A stretch of DNA of 64,000 nt from Guyparkeria sp. WRN-7 (lineage in GTDB: Bacteria > Pseudomonadota > Gammaproteobacteria > Halothiobacillales > Halothiobacillaceae), in the NCBI RefSeq assembly GCF_001641825.1, contig NZ_LRFH01000004.1, forward strand, positions 222,964-286,963, in the 5' to 3' direction. Shown piece by piece: positions 10,844 to 19,988 of this stretch (position 1 is its first letter; the number at the start of each line of letters is the position of its first letter). Under the pieces are notes generated by a model, which was given only the letters and a program-made list of their open reading frames with translations, did not search any database and was not told the origin of the DNA. The position numbers and the translations under genes were made by a program.

Positions 10844-12419
10844 CGCCACCCTCCCGCGACGAAGGCTCGGCGAGTCGCCAACCGCCCGATACGGTGCCTC
10901 CGTTGACGACGGCACGGATGGAATCGCACAGCTCGGCGGCGGCCATGCCCCATTCACCATGACGGTCGGCCTCGATCTCGCCGGCTTCGGCATGCACGCA
11001 GACGGCCGCCTCCATCGCCGTGAAGCGTGACAGTCCCATGCCGAGAAAGGCGCCCAGCACGCCGGCCAGCACGTCACCACTGCCGGCGGTCGCCAGAGCG
11101 GCGGTACCACGCTGGCATACGGCCAGACGCTCACCGTCGGTCAGCACGCTACCGGCTCCCTTGAGCACCACCGCGCAGCCGAATCGCTCGGCAAGCGTGC
11201 GTGCCGAATCCAGGCGGTCGGTGTTGATCTCGGCCGTGGCGCACTCGAGCATCGCCGCCGCCTCGCCCGGGTGCGGGGTGACAACCGCATCCCGCTCCTC
11301 GAGAGACTGCGGCCCCAGCAGCCGCAGGGCATCAGCGTCCACCACCAGCGGCAGCGGGCAGTCGCGCAGCGCGCGCCAGGCCTCGACGGCCCAGCCATCA
11401 CACCCCAGGCCGGGGCCGACCACCACGCTGGTCGCCTCGCCCGCCAGCCGCAGCAGATCGCGGGCGTTCTCGATGCCGTGGACGATCAGTTCGGGGCGAC
11501 CGACATTGAGAGTCGCGGCGTGTGCCGGATGGGTGGCCACGATCACCTTGCCGGCCCCGGCACGCAGCGCGGCCTCTGCCGACAGCCGGGCCGCCCCCGG
11601 CATGCCGCGATTGCCGGCGACCACCAGCACCGTACCGAAACTCCCCTTGTGGCTGTCCCGGGAGCGCGCGCCAAGATGCAGCCCACCGGGCAGCAGTGCC
11701 ACCCCGCCCGATTGATGCACCAGGGGATGGCCCAGCTCGGCGAGCACCCGCTCCCCGCAGGCCGCCAGCGCCGGGCCGGTGACAAGCCCCCGCTTGATGC
11801 CGAGGAAGGTCACGGTCACGTCCGCGGACAGTGTCAGCGGATCGCGGGCACCGGTATCGGCATTCACGCCCGAAGGCAGATCCACCGCCAGCACGCCCGG
11901 GCCTTCGGCCATGCCGTCAAGCGCCTGCCCCACCCGCTCGAGAAACTCGGCCGCATTGCCGCCGATCGGTCGCGACAGGCCGATACCGAACAGGGCATCG
12001 ACGACGACATCCGCCGAGGCCAGCGCACCGGTCACGACTCCGGCATCGCTGGCTACCTCGACCGATGGCATGACGTCGCGCAGCGCCGCCCAGGCATGCG
12101 CCGCACTGCCGTGGAACTCGGGCTGCTGCCAACCGAGCAGGGTCACCTCGAGCCCGGCGCGATGCGCCAGCCGGGCGATCACCAGACCATCACCACCGTT
12201 CTGTCCCGGCCCGACCAGCACCGCCAAGCGCCTGGCCTCGGGCCAGCGACGACGCAGCTCGTCGAAGGCCGCCTCGCCGGCGCGCTCCATCAGGCCGTAG
12301 GCATCCACCCCGCCGGCGAACAGCTCGCTTTCGTGGGCCTGGACCGCCTCGACCGACCAAGCCCGCGTCAGGCCGGGCGCGACCGGCGTGCGGATCAGCT
12401 GTGGCGCGCGGGCCGGCAT
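10836..12419 (-). CDS. nnr: Bifunctional NAD(P)H-hydrate epimerase / ADP-dependent dehydratase
   Basis: Repairs hydrated NADH and NADPH: the N-terminal YjeF_N domain epimerises NAD(P)HX and the C-terminal carbohydrate-kinase-like domain dehydrates the S form using ADP. The 527-residue product shows VGPGQNGGDGLVIARL (about residues 68-83) in the first domain and, in the second, GSFGTVLVVAGNRGMPGAA, VTPHPGEAA and the TAGSGDVLAG phosphate/nucleotide motif near residue 440. The fused form is the usual bacterial arrangement. It follows trpS by 4 nt and overlaps tsaE by 8 nt. Confidence 0.95.
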   Translation of the reverse strand: MPARAPQLIRTPVAPGLTRAWSVEAVQAHESELFAGGVDAYGLMERAGEAAFDELRRRWPEARRLAVLVGPGQNGGDGLVIARLAHRAGLEVTLLGWQQPEFHGSAAHAWAALRDVMPSVEVASDAGVVTGALASADVVVDALFGIGLSRPIGGNAAEFLERVGQALDGMAEGPGVLAVDLPSGVNADTGARDPLTLSADVTVTFLGIKRGLVTGPALAACGERVLAELGHPLVHQSGGVALLPGGLHLGARSRDSHKGSFGTVLVVAGNRGMPGAARLSAEAALRAGAGKVIVATHPAHAATLNVGRPELIVHGIENARDLLRLAGEATSVVVGPGLGCDGWAVEAWRALRDCPLPLVVDADALRLLGPQSLEERDAVVTPHPGEAAAMLECATAEINTDRLDSARTLAERFGCAVVLKGAGSVLTDGERLAVCQRGTAALATAGSGDVLAGVLGAFLGMGLSRFTAMEAAVCVHAEAGEIEADRHGEWGMAAAELCDSIRAVVNGGTVSGGWRLAEPSSREGGDD

Positions 12420-12423
12420 CGAC

Positions 12424-13446
12424 TCAGCCCAGGATGTCCGGACGCGGCAGGAAACCGAGCGCGTCGAAGGCGCGCTGCAGCGTCGGCCGGGCGCGGGCCG
12501 CGGCGCGCTCGGCGCCCTGGGCGAGGATCGCGTCCAGGCCCGCCTCGTCGGCGCGGATCTCGCGGTAGCGCGCCGTGATCGGCTCGAGATGCGCGATCAC
12601 CGCCTCGCCGGTCTCGACCTTGAGCTTGCCGTAGCCCTCGCCCGACAGGCGGCTCTCGATCGACTCGATCGACTCGTCGCCGAAGATCGACAGCAACGTC
12701 ATCAGGTTGGAGACGCCCGGCTTGTTCTCCGGGTCGAAGCGGATATCCATGTCCGAGTCGGTCACCGCCTTCTTGAACTTCTTGAGGATTTTCTTCGGCT
12801 CGTCGAGCAGGGCCACGTAGCTGGCCTCGCTGGGATCGGACTTCGACATCTTCGCGGTCGGGTCCTGCAGCGACATCACGCGGGCGCCCGCCTTGGGGAT
12901 GAACGGCTCGGGCACCGTGAAGATGTCGCCGTAGAGCTTGTTGAAGCGCATGGCGAGATCGCGGGTCAGCTCGAGGTGCTGCTTCTGGTCGGCGCCGACC
13001 GGCACGTGGGTGGCCTGGTAGAGCAGGATGTCGGCGGCCATCAGCACGGGGTAGTCGAACAGGCCGGCGTTGATGTTGGCCTGATGGCGCTGCGACTTGT
13101 CCTTGAACTGGGTCATGCGCTCGAGCTCGCCCATGTAGGTGTAGCAGTTGAGCACCCAGCCGAGCTCGGCGTGCGCCGGGACGTGCGACTGGACGAACAG
13201 CGTGCTCTTGTCCGGGTCTAGCCCGCAGGCGAGATACAGGGCCAGGAAGTCGTAGCAGCGCGAGCGGAACTCGGCCGGATCCTGACGCACGGTGATGGCG
13301 TGCAGGTCGACCAGCATGAACAGCGCGTCATGCGTGTCCTGCATGTTGACCCAATTGCGGATCGCGCCGACGTAGTGGCTGATCAGCAGTTGCCCGGAAG
13401 GCTGGATGCCGGAGAGCACCACCGGCGGCTTGTCGTTCTTGGACAT
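12424..13446 (-). CDS. trpS: Tryptophanyl-tRNA synthetase
   Basis: Class Ic synthetase charging tRNA-Trp. The 340-residue product has [16 protein letters not shown] in place of the HIGH region, the DLHAITV segment, and a KMSKSDPS signature (KMSKS) near residue 200. I chose the ATG at 13446, which gives an N-terminus ([13 protein letters not shown]) like other TrpS; no clear Shine-Dalgarno precedes it, so the start is less certain than the gene. First gene of the minus-strand trpS-nnr-tsaE series. Confidence 0.96.
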   Translation of the reverse strand: MSKNDKPPVVLSGIQPSGQLLISHYVGAIRNWVNMQDTHDALFMLVDLHAITVRQDPAEFRSRCYDFLALYLACGLDPDKSTLFVQSHVPAHAELGWVLNCYTYMGELERMTQFKDKSQRHQANINAGLFDYPVLMAADILLYQATHVPVGADQKQHLELTRDLAMRFNKLYGDIFTVPEPFIPKAGARVMSLQDPTAKMSKSDPSEASYVALLDEPKKILKKFKKAVTDSDMDIRFDPENKPGVSNLMTLLSIFGDESIESIESRLSGEGYGKLKVETGEAVIAHLEPITARYREIRADEAGLDAILAQGAERAAARARPTLQRAFDALGFLPRPDILG

Positions 13447-13620
13447 AAGGTGATTTCTTGTAAGGGGTGATTCGGCGTATTCGACGCCGGCCGGGGCGCT
13501 GCCGCCACCCGGCCGGGCAAGGCGGGTCATCATAGCAAAGGCCGCGTGCCGGTCGTCATGGCCCGGCCCTGCTATACAAAAAGGGACCCCGACCGAAAGG
13601 CAACCGCTGGATCGTCACTC

Positions 13621-14415
13621 ATGAAAGCCATCCTCTTCGACATGGACGGCGTGCTCTACGTCGGCGACCGACTCATCGAGGGCGCCATCGAGACCCTCGA
13701 CTGGGCGCGCCGCGAGGGCATCCCGTTCCGGTTCGTCACCAACACCACCTCGAAGCCGCGCGATGCGCTGGTGGAGAAACTCGCCGGGATGGGCATCGAG
13801 GCGACAGCCGACGAGATCCTCACCCCGCCGGTGGCCGCCCGCCAGTGGCTTTCGGCACACGAAGGCGAACCGGCAGCCCTGTTCGTCCCCGATGCCACGG
13901 CCGCCGAGTTCGCCGAGCTGGCCGCGGCCGACTCGGTCGACGACTCCATCGGCGCCCTGGTCATGGGCGATCTCGGCGAGGGCTGGGACTTCGCCACCTA
14001 CAACCGCGCCTTCCGTTGGCTCAAGGCCAACCCCGAGGCAGCGCTGGTGGCATTGGGCATGACGCGCTTCTGGCAGGCCGAGGACGGCCCGAGACTGGAC
14101 GTCGGGCCATTCGTCCGTGGGCTGGAATACGCCCTCGACCGCGACGCGGTGGTGTTGGGCAAGCCCAGTAGGGACTTTTTCCACTCCGCGCTGGAAACCC
14201 TCGGCGTGGATGCGGCCGAGACAGTCATGATCGGTGACGACATCGTCGGTGACATCGGCGGTGCCCAGCAGGCCGGGCTGGTCGGGCTACAGGTGCGCAG
14301 CGGCAAGTTTCACCCCAACGATCTCAAACGGGGCATAACGCCCGACGGCGTGCTCGACGGGATTGCACAATTGCCGACATGGTGGCAACGACACGCTGAC
14401 GACCAATCCAGCTAG
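13621..14415 (+). CDS. HAD-superfamily (subclass IIA) sugar/small-molecule phosphatase-like protein
   Basis: A 264-residue cytoplasmic hydrolase with motif I FDMDGVL (nucleophile D at about residue 7 and acid D9), motif II VTNTTSKP, motif III lysine in LGKPSRDFF and motif IV MIGDDIVGDIGG. The large C2 cap between motifs II and III places it in the IIA subclass, which includes NagD and the LHPP/HDHD2-like group; the MDGVLYVGD start is closest to the latter. The physiological substrate cannot be told. The ATG at 13621 begins right at motif I; an in-frame ORF extending 75 nt further upstream lacks any conserved residue. It converges with the next HAD gene on the other strand. Confidence 0.85.
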   Translation: MKAILFDMDGVLYVGDRLIEGAIETLDWARREGIPFRFVTNTTSKPRDALVEKLAGMGIEATADEILTPPVAARQWLSAHEGEPAALFVPDATAAEFAELAAADSVDDSIGALVMGDLGEGWDFATYNRAFRWLKANPEAALVALGMTRFWQAEDGPRLDVGPFVRGLEYALDRDAVVLGKPSRDFFHSALETLGVDAAETVMIGDDIVGDIGGAQQAGLVGLQVRSGKFHPNDLKRGITPDGVLDGIAQLPTWWQRHADDQSS

Positions 14416-14461
14416 CACCGGCTGCCCGGCATGCACGCCGAACAGGATGGGGCAGCGCCAA

Positions 14462-15076
14462 TCATGCCGTGCCCACCGCGCGACGCACGGCCTCGATACA
14501 CGGCCCGGGACGCTCGCACTGAACTGCCCGCAAACCCTCGCCGCGCGCCCGCTCCACGTGACTCTCGCTGTCATCGACGAACAGCGTGGCGGAGGCCGGA
14601 TACCCCAGTTCGTCCAGCACGTCACGGAAGATGCTGGGATCACGCTTGCCCTTGCCGAGGTAGTAGCTGTTGAACACGCGATCGAAGTGGCGGTAAATGC
14701 CGTCGCGCCGGTCGAGCTCGTCCAGCCAGTGGGTCTGGTCGGACAGGATGGCGACGGTCAAACCGGCTAATCGCAGGTCATCGACAAGGGCCAGCATGTC
14801 GGGACGCAGGACGAAGCCGCGCATCACCTCGGCACGAAAGGCGTCAAACGTTTCCGGGAAAGGCATCTTCTCCTGCAACGCCTGCCAGAAATCGGCCTCC
14901 CCACCCTTTCCGAGCACGAACCCGGATTCGTAGACCGCGTCCATGGCGTGCTGTGAGAGCGCCTCCGGGTCCAGGCCATGGCGATGCGCCGCTGCCACCA
15001 GGGCGCGACGAAACCCTTCCTCGGCGATCACGCCGCCGAAATCGAACAACACACATCGGACTCCGGTTTTCCCCAT
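14462..15076 (-). CDS. HAD-superfamily (subclass IA) hydrolase
   Basis: A 204-residue hydrolase with motif I LFDFGGVI: the nucleophile Asp is present but the second Asp is Gly, as in several IA phosphatases related to YihX. Motif II is ILSDQTHW, the motif III lysine is in LGKGKRDPSIF, and motif IV is LFVDDSESHVERA. A small helical C1 cap lies between motifs I and II. The substrate is unknown. It faces the previous HAD gene tail to tail with 46 nt between them and is not related to it beyond the superfamily. Confidence 0.85.
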   Translation of the reverse strand: MGKTGVRCVLFDFGGVIAEEGFRRALVAAAHRHGLDPEALSQHAMDAVYESGFVLGKGGEADFWQALQEKMPFPETFDAFRAEVMRGFVLRPDMLALVDDLRLAGLTVAILSDQTHWLDELDRRDGIYRHFDRVFNSYYLGKGKRDPSIFRDVLDELGYPASATLFVDDSESHVERARGEGLRAVQCERPGPCIEAVRRAVGTA

Positions 15077-15454
15077 GGCTCGGCTCGCCCTCCCATCGTT
15101 CCGCTTGACGCGGCCTCCGTGATACTCGGAGGATATCAGTCAGTTACCGCCCCATCCGGCCGCACGCGACCCTCAACCTGCGCTCCCGGGCGAGGACTCA
15201 TGCCCCGAGACTGATCCACCATCTTCGCCGGTCGAGCAACGATCGACACCGGCATCCCGATGACTGCCACCGGGACGGGCCACCCGATGGGCCGCTCCGT
15301 TTGAGCGTCGGCCTTACGGACGGTGCTTGCCAAGCCGCCGAGGTTCTTTTATCCTACGCGGCCTTTGAATTGACCCGCCCGCGTGCCGGCCGCCTGGACA
15401 GGCACCGATACCTCGGTACGCGCGCAAACAAGACGAGTCGCTCAGGAGACAATC
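15077..15454. other. 378-nt intergenic region upstream of rpmB
   Basis: Contains a promoter for rpmB-rpmG (described separately) and about 90 nt of untranslated leader. A small inverted repeat CCTCCG/CGGAGG lies near 15113-15134, in front of the divergent HAD gene. I see no open frame with coding character and no RNA gene that I can name. Confidence 0.6.
15327..15355 (+). promoter_or_regulatory. Sigma-70 promoter for rpmB-rpmG
   Basis: TTGCCA (15327-15332) and TATCCT (15350-15355) are separated by 17 nt. Predicted start of transcription is about 15362, leaving a roughly 93-nt leader before rpmB. Confidence 0.55.
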
Positions 15455-15691
15455 ATGGCCCGAGTTTGCCAAGTAACCGGGAAGCGCCCGGCGGTCGGTA
15501 ACAACGTATCGCACGCGAACAACAAGACCCGGCGTCGGTTTCTGCCCAACCTGCACAAGAAGCGGTTCTGGGTAGAGAGCGAGCAGCGGTTTGTCAGCCT
15601 GCGTGTTTCCAGCCACGGCCTGCGCACGATCGACAAGGTCGGCATCGACACGGTCATCGCCGAGATGCGTGCGCGCGGCGAGAAGGTCTAA
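15455..15691 (+). CDS. rpmB: 50S ribosomal protein L28
   Basis: A 78-residue basic ribosomal protein with the L28 hallmarks: VCQVTGKRP at the N-terminus, [19 protein letters not shown] and [14 protein letters not shown]. The ATG at 15455 is preceded by AGGAGA. It is followed 36 nt later by rpmG, the standard bacterial pair. Confidence 0.98.
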   Translation: MARVCQVTGKRPAVGNNVSHANNKTRRRFLPNLHKKRFWVESEQRFVSLRVSSHGLRTIDKVGIDTVIAEMRARGEKV

Positions 15692-15727
15692 ACACCGCTC
15701 ACCATAACGTCTAACAGGTAATACGAT

Positions 15728-15883
15728 ATGCGCGACAAGATCCGACTGGTATCCAGCGCCGGCACCGGCCACTTCTATACCACCGACAAGAACAAGCGGA
15801 ACATGCCGGAGAAGATGCAGATCAAGAAGTACGATCCGGTAGTACGCAAGCACGTCATCTACAAGGAAGCCAAGATCAAGTAA
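15728..15883 (+). CDS. rpmG: 50S ribosomal protein L33 (zinc-free form)
   Basis: A 51-residue protein starting [19 protein letters not shown] and ending KEAKIK, matching L33. It lacks both CxxC pairs of zinc-binding L33, so it is the cysteine-free form common in Proteobacteria. That form does not need zinc and is often favoured under zinc limitation in organisms with both types. Start ATG 15728. Co-transcribed with rpmB and followed by a terminator. Confidence 0.97.
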   Translation: MRDKIRLVSSAGTGHFYTTDKNKRNMPEKMQIKKYDPVVRKHVIYKEAKIK

Positions 15884-15936
15884 GACACGTGCCGGCCGCT
15901 CAGGCGGCCGCCGTCTTGTCCTGATCGGCACCCGGA

Positions 15937-15967
15937 CCCCGCGAGGATACTTCCCGCGGGGTTTCTT
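15937..15967 (+). terminator. Intrinsic terminator of rpmB-rpmG
   Basis: Stem CCCCGCG (15937-15943) and CGCGGGG (15955-15961) with an 11-nt loop, then TTTCTT. A second palindrome of CGGCCG repeats lies just upstream (15893-15910). Confidence 0.8.
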
Positions 15968-15994
15968 CGTGGCGATCTTCAGACCGAGCGGACC

Positions 15995-16819
15995 ATGCCC
16001 GAACTCCCCGAAGTCGAAACCACCCGCCGCGGCATCGAGCCTCACCTTGCCGGGCGACGCATCGAGGCGGTGACCGTGCGCGACCCGCGCCTGCGCTGGC
16101 CGGTGCGCGAGGATCTGGCCGAGTTTCTCGTCGGCCGGCCGATCGAGTCGGTCGAGCGGCGCGCCAAGTACCTGCTGCTGGTGCTCGACCGCGGCGACCG
16201 CGTACTGATCCACCTGGGCATGTCGGGCAGCCTGCGCCTCGACGACCCGGCCAGCCCGTTGCGCAAGCACGACCACGTCGAGTGGCTGATCGACAGCGGC
16301 CGTGTGCTGCGCCTGCACGACCCGCGCCGCTTCGGCGCCGTACTGACCGATCGCGTCGATGCCCCGCACGTGCGGCTGGCCACCCTCGGCCCCGAACCGC
16401 TCGACCCGGCCTTCGACGGCGACTACCTCGCCGGCCGCCTGGCCGGACGGCGCGTGGCGATCAAGCAGGCGATCATGAACGCGGCGATCGTGGTGGGCGT
16501 CGGCAACATCTACGCCTCCGAAGCGCTGTTCCTCGCCGGCATCCATCCGAAACGGCCGGCCGGGAGCCTCGGCCGGGACGATTGCACCGCACTGGCCGCC
16601 GCGATCCGTCAGGTGCTGACCGCGGCCATCGAGCAGGGCGGCACCACCCTGCGTGACTTCCTCTCGCCCTCGGGCGACCCCGGCTACTTCCGACAGACCC
16701 TCAACGTCTACGAGCGTACCGGCAAGCCCTGTCGGCGCTGCGGCTCGCCCGTCGAGCGCACCGTGCTCGGCCAGCGCTCGACCTGGTTCTGCCCGACCTG
16801 CCAGCCGACGGACGACTAA
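15995..16819 (+). CDS. mutM: Formamidopyrimidine-DNA glycosylase
   Basis: Base-excision repair enzyme removing 8-oxoguanine and nicking the abasic site. The 274-residue protein begins MPELPEVETT, giving the catalytic Pro2 and Glu3 and matching the family start exactly; it has the conserved lysine in RRAKYLLL (about residue 57), the NIYASEALF H2TH segment near residue 170, and a C-terminal zinc finger with CRRCGSP and FCPTCQ (two CxxC pairs). Starts 28 nt after the rpmG terminator, so it needs its own promoter or read-through. Confidence 0.97.
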   Translation: MPELPEVETTRRGIEPHLAGRRIEAVTVRDPRLRWPVREDLAEFLVGRPIESVERRAKYLLLVLDRGDRVLIHLGMSGSLRLDDPASPLRKHDHVEWLIDSGRVLRLHDPRRFGAVLTDRVDAPHVRLATLGPEPLDPAFDGDYLAGRLAGRRVAIKQAIMNAAIVVGVGNIYASEALFLAGIHPKRPAGSLGRDDCTALAAAIRQVLTAAIEQGGTTLRDFLSPSGDPGYFRQTLNVYERTGKPCRRCGSPVERTVLGQRSTWFCPTCQPTDD

Positions 16820-16827
16820 CGGCCCGC

Positions 16828-18201
16828 TCAGTCCGGCTCGATGGCCAGCAGTTCGCGCACGATCGCGTCGACTTCGGGCGTGTCCCAGATGATCCCGGCA
16901 TTGACCGCATAGTGGATCCGACCGTCCGGGGCGACCAGGAACGAGGTCGGGAAGGCGAAGGCGCCGTAGCGCTCGGCCACCTCGCCGTCAGGATCGACGG
17001 GAATGGGGAAGGACAACTCGAACCCGTGCTCGCGGACGAACTCGCGTAGATGCTCAGGCGACTGCTTGAAGGCGATCGCGTAGATCTTCAGCCGGTCCGG
17101 GTAACGGCCGGCCAGACGCTCCATCGACGGAATCTCCTCGACACAGGCCGGGCACCAGGTGGCCCAGAAGTTCACGATCTGCACCCCGTCGAACTCCTCG
17201 TCCAGCCCCTGTGCACGACCCGCCAGGTCCGTCAGCTCGAAGTCGGGCGCGCGCTGCGGCGTCACCCGGGTCAGGCCGGTCTGCTTCTCCAGCGGCTCGC
17301 TGCGCGAGTCGTCCAGCGCGAGCGCATCAGCCGGATGCGGCGCTGCGGCCAGCAACGGGATCGACTCCAGAATCTGCCCGGGCAGCGCCTGAACGGCCGG
17401 GGCCGCCTTCGGACTCTCCAGCACCTCGGCCACGCGTTCGAGCGAATCGGTGTGCGGCTCGGCCATCTCGATGAAGTAGTAGTCCTTGACCTTGGGAACG
17501 ACGCGCACGAACGTGGCGCTGCCCCCCTGGAGCAGGCGCTGCCAGAGATTGCCGAGGCGGTTCATGTACACACCCCGCTCGGGCTGGAAGATCATGACCG
17601 GCAGGTTGGTCGCATCGACGATGCCGAAGAACTCGGGCTCGGTCCCCGCCACCGGCGTGCCGCGATAGAGGTTGGGAAACAGCAGCACCGCGCCGGCCAG
17701 CGTCGAGGTGTCCTCGACACCCCCCTGCCAGAGCCGCATGCCACGCAGGATGGGCACTGCCATGCGATCACTGCCGATGATGGCGATCTCGCGTTGCCCG
17801 CCGGCCTGCTCGACGGCATGCCGGATCAACGCCTCGACCGCGGCCCCATCGCGCTCGCGGACCACGGTATCGGAGCGGGTAAGGAACAGCGAGTCGAGCA
17901 CGTCGACCATCCATACGGTGGCCCCGCGACGGGCCAGGGCGTGGGCAACGCTCCTGGGGCCGGCCATGTCGCCATACTGGTTGGCGACCCACAGTAGCAG
18001 CGGCCCATCGGCAGCCGTCCCGCCCTCGGGCTCGATCACTGTCACCTCCAGCCGGTCGCCGCCCTCGCCTACCGGCACGCTCAGGTCGGCCGCCGTGGCA
18101 CCCGCGCTCGCGAGCAACAGACCGACGGCCGACAGCAGGCCGCACCACCAGCGGCGACTACCCCCTTCCCTGCCGACTTTGCCCTCGTTCTCTGCATGCA
18201 T
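16828..18201 (-). CDS. Periplasmic fusion: alpha/beta-hydrolase-like domain plus TlpA-type thioredoxin domain
   Basis: A 457-residue exported protein. An N-terminal hydrophobic segment (about residues 20-38, ending ASAGATAAD) is a likely Sec signal. Residues about 40-300 look like an alpha/beta-hydrolase (DUF3530-like) fold, with a strand/turn pattern such as LLLWVANQYGD and VWMVDVLDSL, but I see no clear GxSxG nucleophile elbow. Residues about 320-457 are a TlpA/ResA-like redoxin with active site WCPAC and the PTSFLVAPDG cis-Pro region. It may act in periplasmic disulfide reduction or cytochrome maturation. The joined architecture is unusual. ATG 18201 (MHAENEG) follows a GAGG; a start 27 nt upstream is possible. 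Confidence 0.72.
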   Translation of the reverse strand: MHAENEGKVGREGGSRRWWCGLLSAVGLLLASAGATAADLSVPVGEGGDRLEVTVIEPEGGTAADGPLLLWVANQYGDMAGPRSVAHALARRGATVWMVDVLDSLFLTRSDTVVRERDGAAVEALIRHAVEQAGGQREIAIIGSDRMAVPILRGMRLWQGGVEDTSTLAGAVLLFPNLYRGTPVAGTEPEFFGIVDATNLPVMIFQPERGVYMNRLGNLWQRLLQGGSATFVRVVPKVKDYYFIEMAEPHTDSLERVAEVLESPKAAPAVQALPGQILESIPLLAAAPHPADALALDDSRSEPLEKQTGLTRVTPQRAPDFELTDLAGRAQGLDEEFDGVQIVNFWATWCPACVEEIPSMERLAGRYPDRLKIYAIAFKQSPEHLREFVREHGFELSFPIPVDPDGEVAERYGAFAFPTSFLVAPDGRIHYAVNAGIIWDTPEVDAIVRELLAIEPD

Positions 18202-18296
18202 CGCGTCACGCCTCGCGCTTTCGTACAATAGCCACCCGCCCGGGCCGCCACGGCCGGCCGGTCAAATTCCTTAGCATGCTAGCAGTTGAGCGCCCA

Positions 18297-19214
18297 ATGA
18301 CACACTCGGCCCCCGCCGTCTTCGAGACGCAGATCGACGACCTGGAACTGATCCATCGCGGCAAGGTACGCGACCTGTACCGCATCGACGACGAGCGCAT
18401 GCTGATCGTCACCACCGACCGGGTCTCGGCCTTCGACGTGATCCTGCCCACGCCCATCCCCGACAAGGGCCGGGTGCTGACCGAGGTCTCGCGTTTCTGG
18501 TTCGAGAAGAGCCGCGATCTGGTGCCCAACCACCTCTGCGAGGACCAGGACCTCTCCCGCATTGTGGCCGACGCGGAGCAGCGCGCCCAGCTCGAGGGAC
18601 GCAGCGTGATCGTGCGCAACCTCAAGGCCCTGCCGATCGAGGCGGTGGTGCGCGGTTACCTGATCGGTTCGGGCTACAAGGACTACCAGGCCACCGGCGC
18701 GGTCTGCGGCATCACCCTGCCCGCCGGCCTGCAACTGGCCGACAAGCTGCCCGAGGCGATCTACACGCCGGCGACCAAGGCCGACGTCGGTGATCACGAC
18801 GAGAACATCGACTTCGCCGAGACCGAGCGGCTGATCGGCCCGGAGATGGCCGCCCAGGTGCGCGACACCGCCATGCGCCTGTATCGCATGGCCGCCGACT
18901 ATGCGGCCGAGCGCGGCATCATCATCGCCGATACCAAGTTCGAGTTCGGCCTCGACGAGCAGGGCACGCTGCACCTGATCGACGAGGCGCTAACACCGGA
19001 CTCCTCGCGCTTCTGGCCGGCCGACGAGTACCGCCCGGGCATGAGCCCGCCCTCGTTCGACAAGCAGTTCATCCGCGACTGGCTGGAAACGCTCGACTGG
19101 GACAAGACCGCCCCGGGACCGGCAATCCCCGACGAGATCGTCGCCCAGACCCGCGAACGCTACCTGACCGCCTACCGCCGGCTGACCGGCGAGGACCTGC
19201 CGGGCATCGCATGA
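18297..19214 (+). CDS. purC: Phosphoribosylaminoimidazole-succinocarboxamide synthase
   Basis: SAICAR synthetase of purine biosynthesis. The 305-residue product has HRGKVRDLYRID at the N-terminus, VTTDRVSAFDVILP, the VRGYLIGSGYKDY stretch and IADTKFEFG and DEALTPDSSRFW motifs, all family signatures. This longer form (about 300 residues) resembles fungal and some bacterial PurC rather than the 237-residue E. coli enzyme. ATG 18297 chosen over an in-frame ATG 21 nt upstream. Its stop overlaps the bioD start (ATGA). Confidence 0.96.
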   Translation: MTHSAPAVFETQIDDLELIHRGKVRDLYRIDDERMLIVTTDRVSAFDVILPTPIPDKGRVLTEVSRFWFEKSRDLVPNHLCEDQDLSRIVADAEQRAQLEGRSVIVRNLKALPIEAVVRGYLIGSGYKDYQATGAVCGITLPAGLQLADKLPEAIYTPATKADVGDHDENIDFAETERLIGPEMAAQVRDTAMRLYRMAADYAAERGIIIADTKFEFGLDEQGTLHLIDEALTPDSSRFWPADEYRPGMSPPSFDKQFIRDWLETLDWDKTAPGPAIPDEIVAQTRERYLTAYRRLTGEDLPGIA

Positions 19215-19921
19215 CGGCACCCGCCCTCGATTCACGCGGCTGGGTGGTGCTGGCCACCGACACCGGCGTCGGCAAGACGGTGGTTTCCTGCGCGCTCGCC
19301 AGACTGCTCCGCGAAAACGGCATCGTGCCGCGGGTACGAAAGCCGGTGGAAACCGGCTGCGAGGTGCGCGACGGCGAACGCCAGCCGGCCGACGGCATCG
19401 CCCTGCACGAGGCGGCCGGTGGACGCGAGCTGCTCGCGACCGTCTGCCCGATCCGCTACCTCACCCCGGTCGCCGCCCCCGAGGCCGCCTGGCGCGAGGG
19501 TGAGGAACTGCAGTTCGAGCGCGACCTTGCCCCGATCCTCGACCAGTCGCTCGCCGGCCTGGCCGAGGACGAACGCGTGATCATCGAGAGTGCCGGCGGG
19601 CTGCTCTCGCCGCTGGCCGAGGACGCGCTCAACACCCGCCTGGCGGAACACACCGGCCTGCCGGCGCTGTTGGTCACACCCGACCGGCTCGGCACCCTGT
19701 CGAGCACGCTGTCGGCGGTCGAATCCCTGCAACGCCGTGGTATCAGCGTGGCCGCAATCATCCTCAACCGCCGGCCGCAGGACCCCAGCGACGCCGATAC
19801 GCCGGACAACCACCGCTCGCTTACCGAGTGGCTGCCGCGGCTGGTCGACGAACCGCCACCGGTCCTCCGCTTCGAAACCGATCCACGGCACCTCACGCCG
19901 CTCCTCGACCAGAACGGTTGA
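19211..19921 (+). CDS. bioD: Dethiobiotin synthetase
   Basis: ATP-dependent ring closure of DAPA with CO2 in biotin synthesis. The 236-residue protein has the P-loop ATDTGVGKTVVS (about residues 15-26), RKPVETGCE with the catalytic lysine, and IIESAGGLLSPL in place of the usual GVGG segment. The ATG overlaps the purC stop by 4 nt, an uncommon pairing of a purine and a biotin gene. No other biotin gene is in the window. Confidence 0.93.
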   Translation: MTAPALDSRGWVVLATDTGVGKTVVSCALARLLRENGIVPRVRKPVETGCEVRDGERQPADGIALHEAAGGRELLATVCPIRYLTPVAAPEAAWREGEELQFERDLAPILDQSLAGLAEDERVIIESAGGLLSPLAEDALNTRLAEHTGLPALLVTPDRLGTLSSTLSAVESLQRRGISVAAIILNRRPQDPSDADTPDNHRSLTEWLPRLVDEPPPVLRFETDPRHLTPLLDQNG

Positions 19922-19932
19922 GCGATCCAAAG

Positions 19933-19962
19933 AAAAGGCCGCGTCTGCAGACGCGGCCTTTT
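19933..19962. terminator. Bidirectional intrinsic terminator between bioD and the stress protein gene
   Basis: Near-perfect 30-nt palindrome with stem GGCCGCGTCTG/CAGACGCGGCC flanked by AAAA and TTTT, able to stop transcription from both converging genes. Confidence 0.88.
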
Positions 19963-19988
19963 CGTTTCGGACGAGACCATTATCCGGC

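Noticed and set aside
13621..15076. Two neighbouring HAD genes as a duplicated pair
   Set aside because: They belong to different subclasses (IIA and IA), have different caps and converge on opposite strands; no sign of recent duplication.
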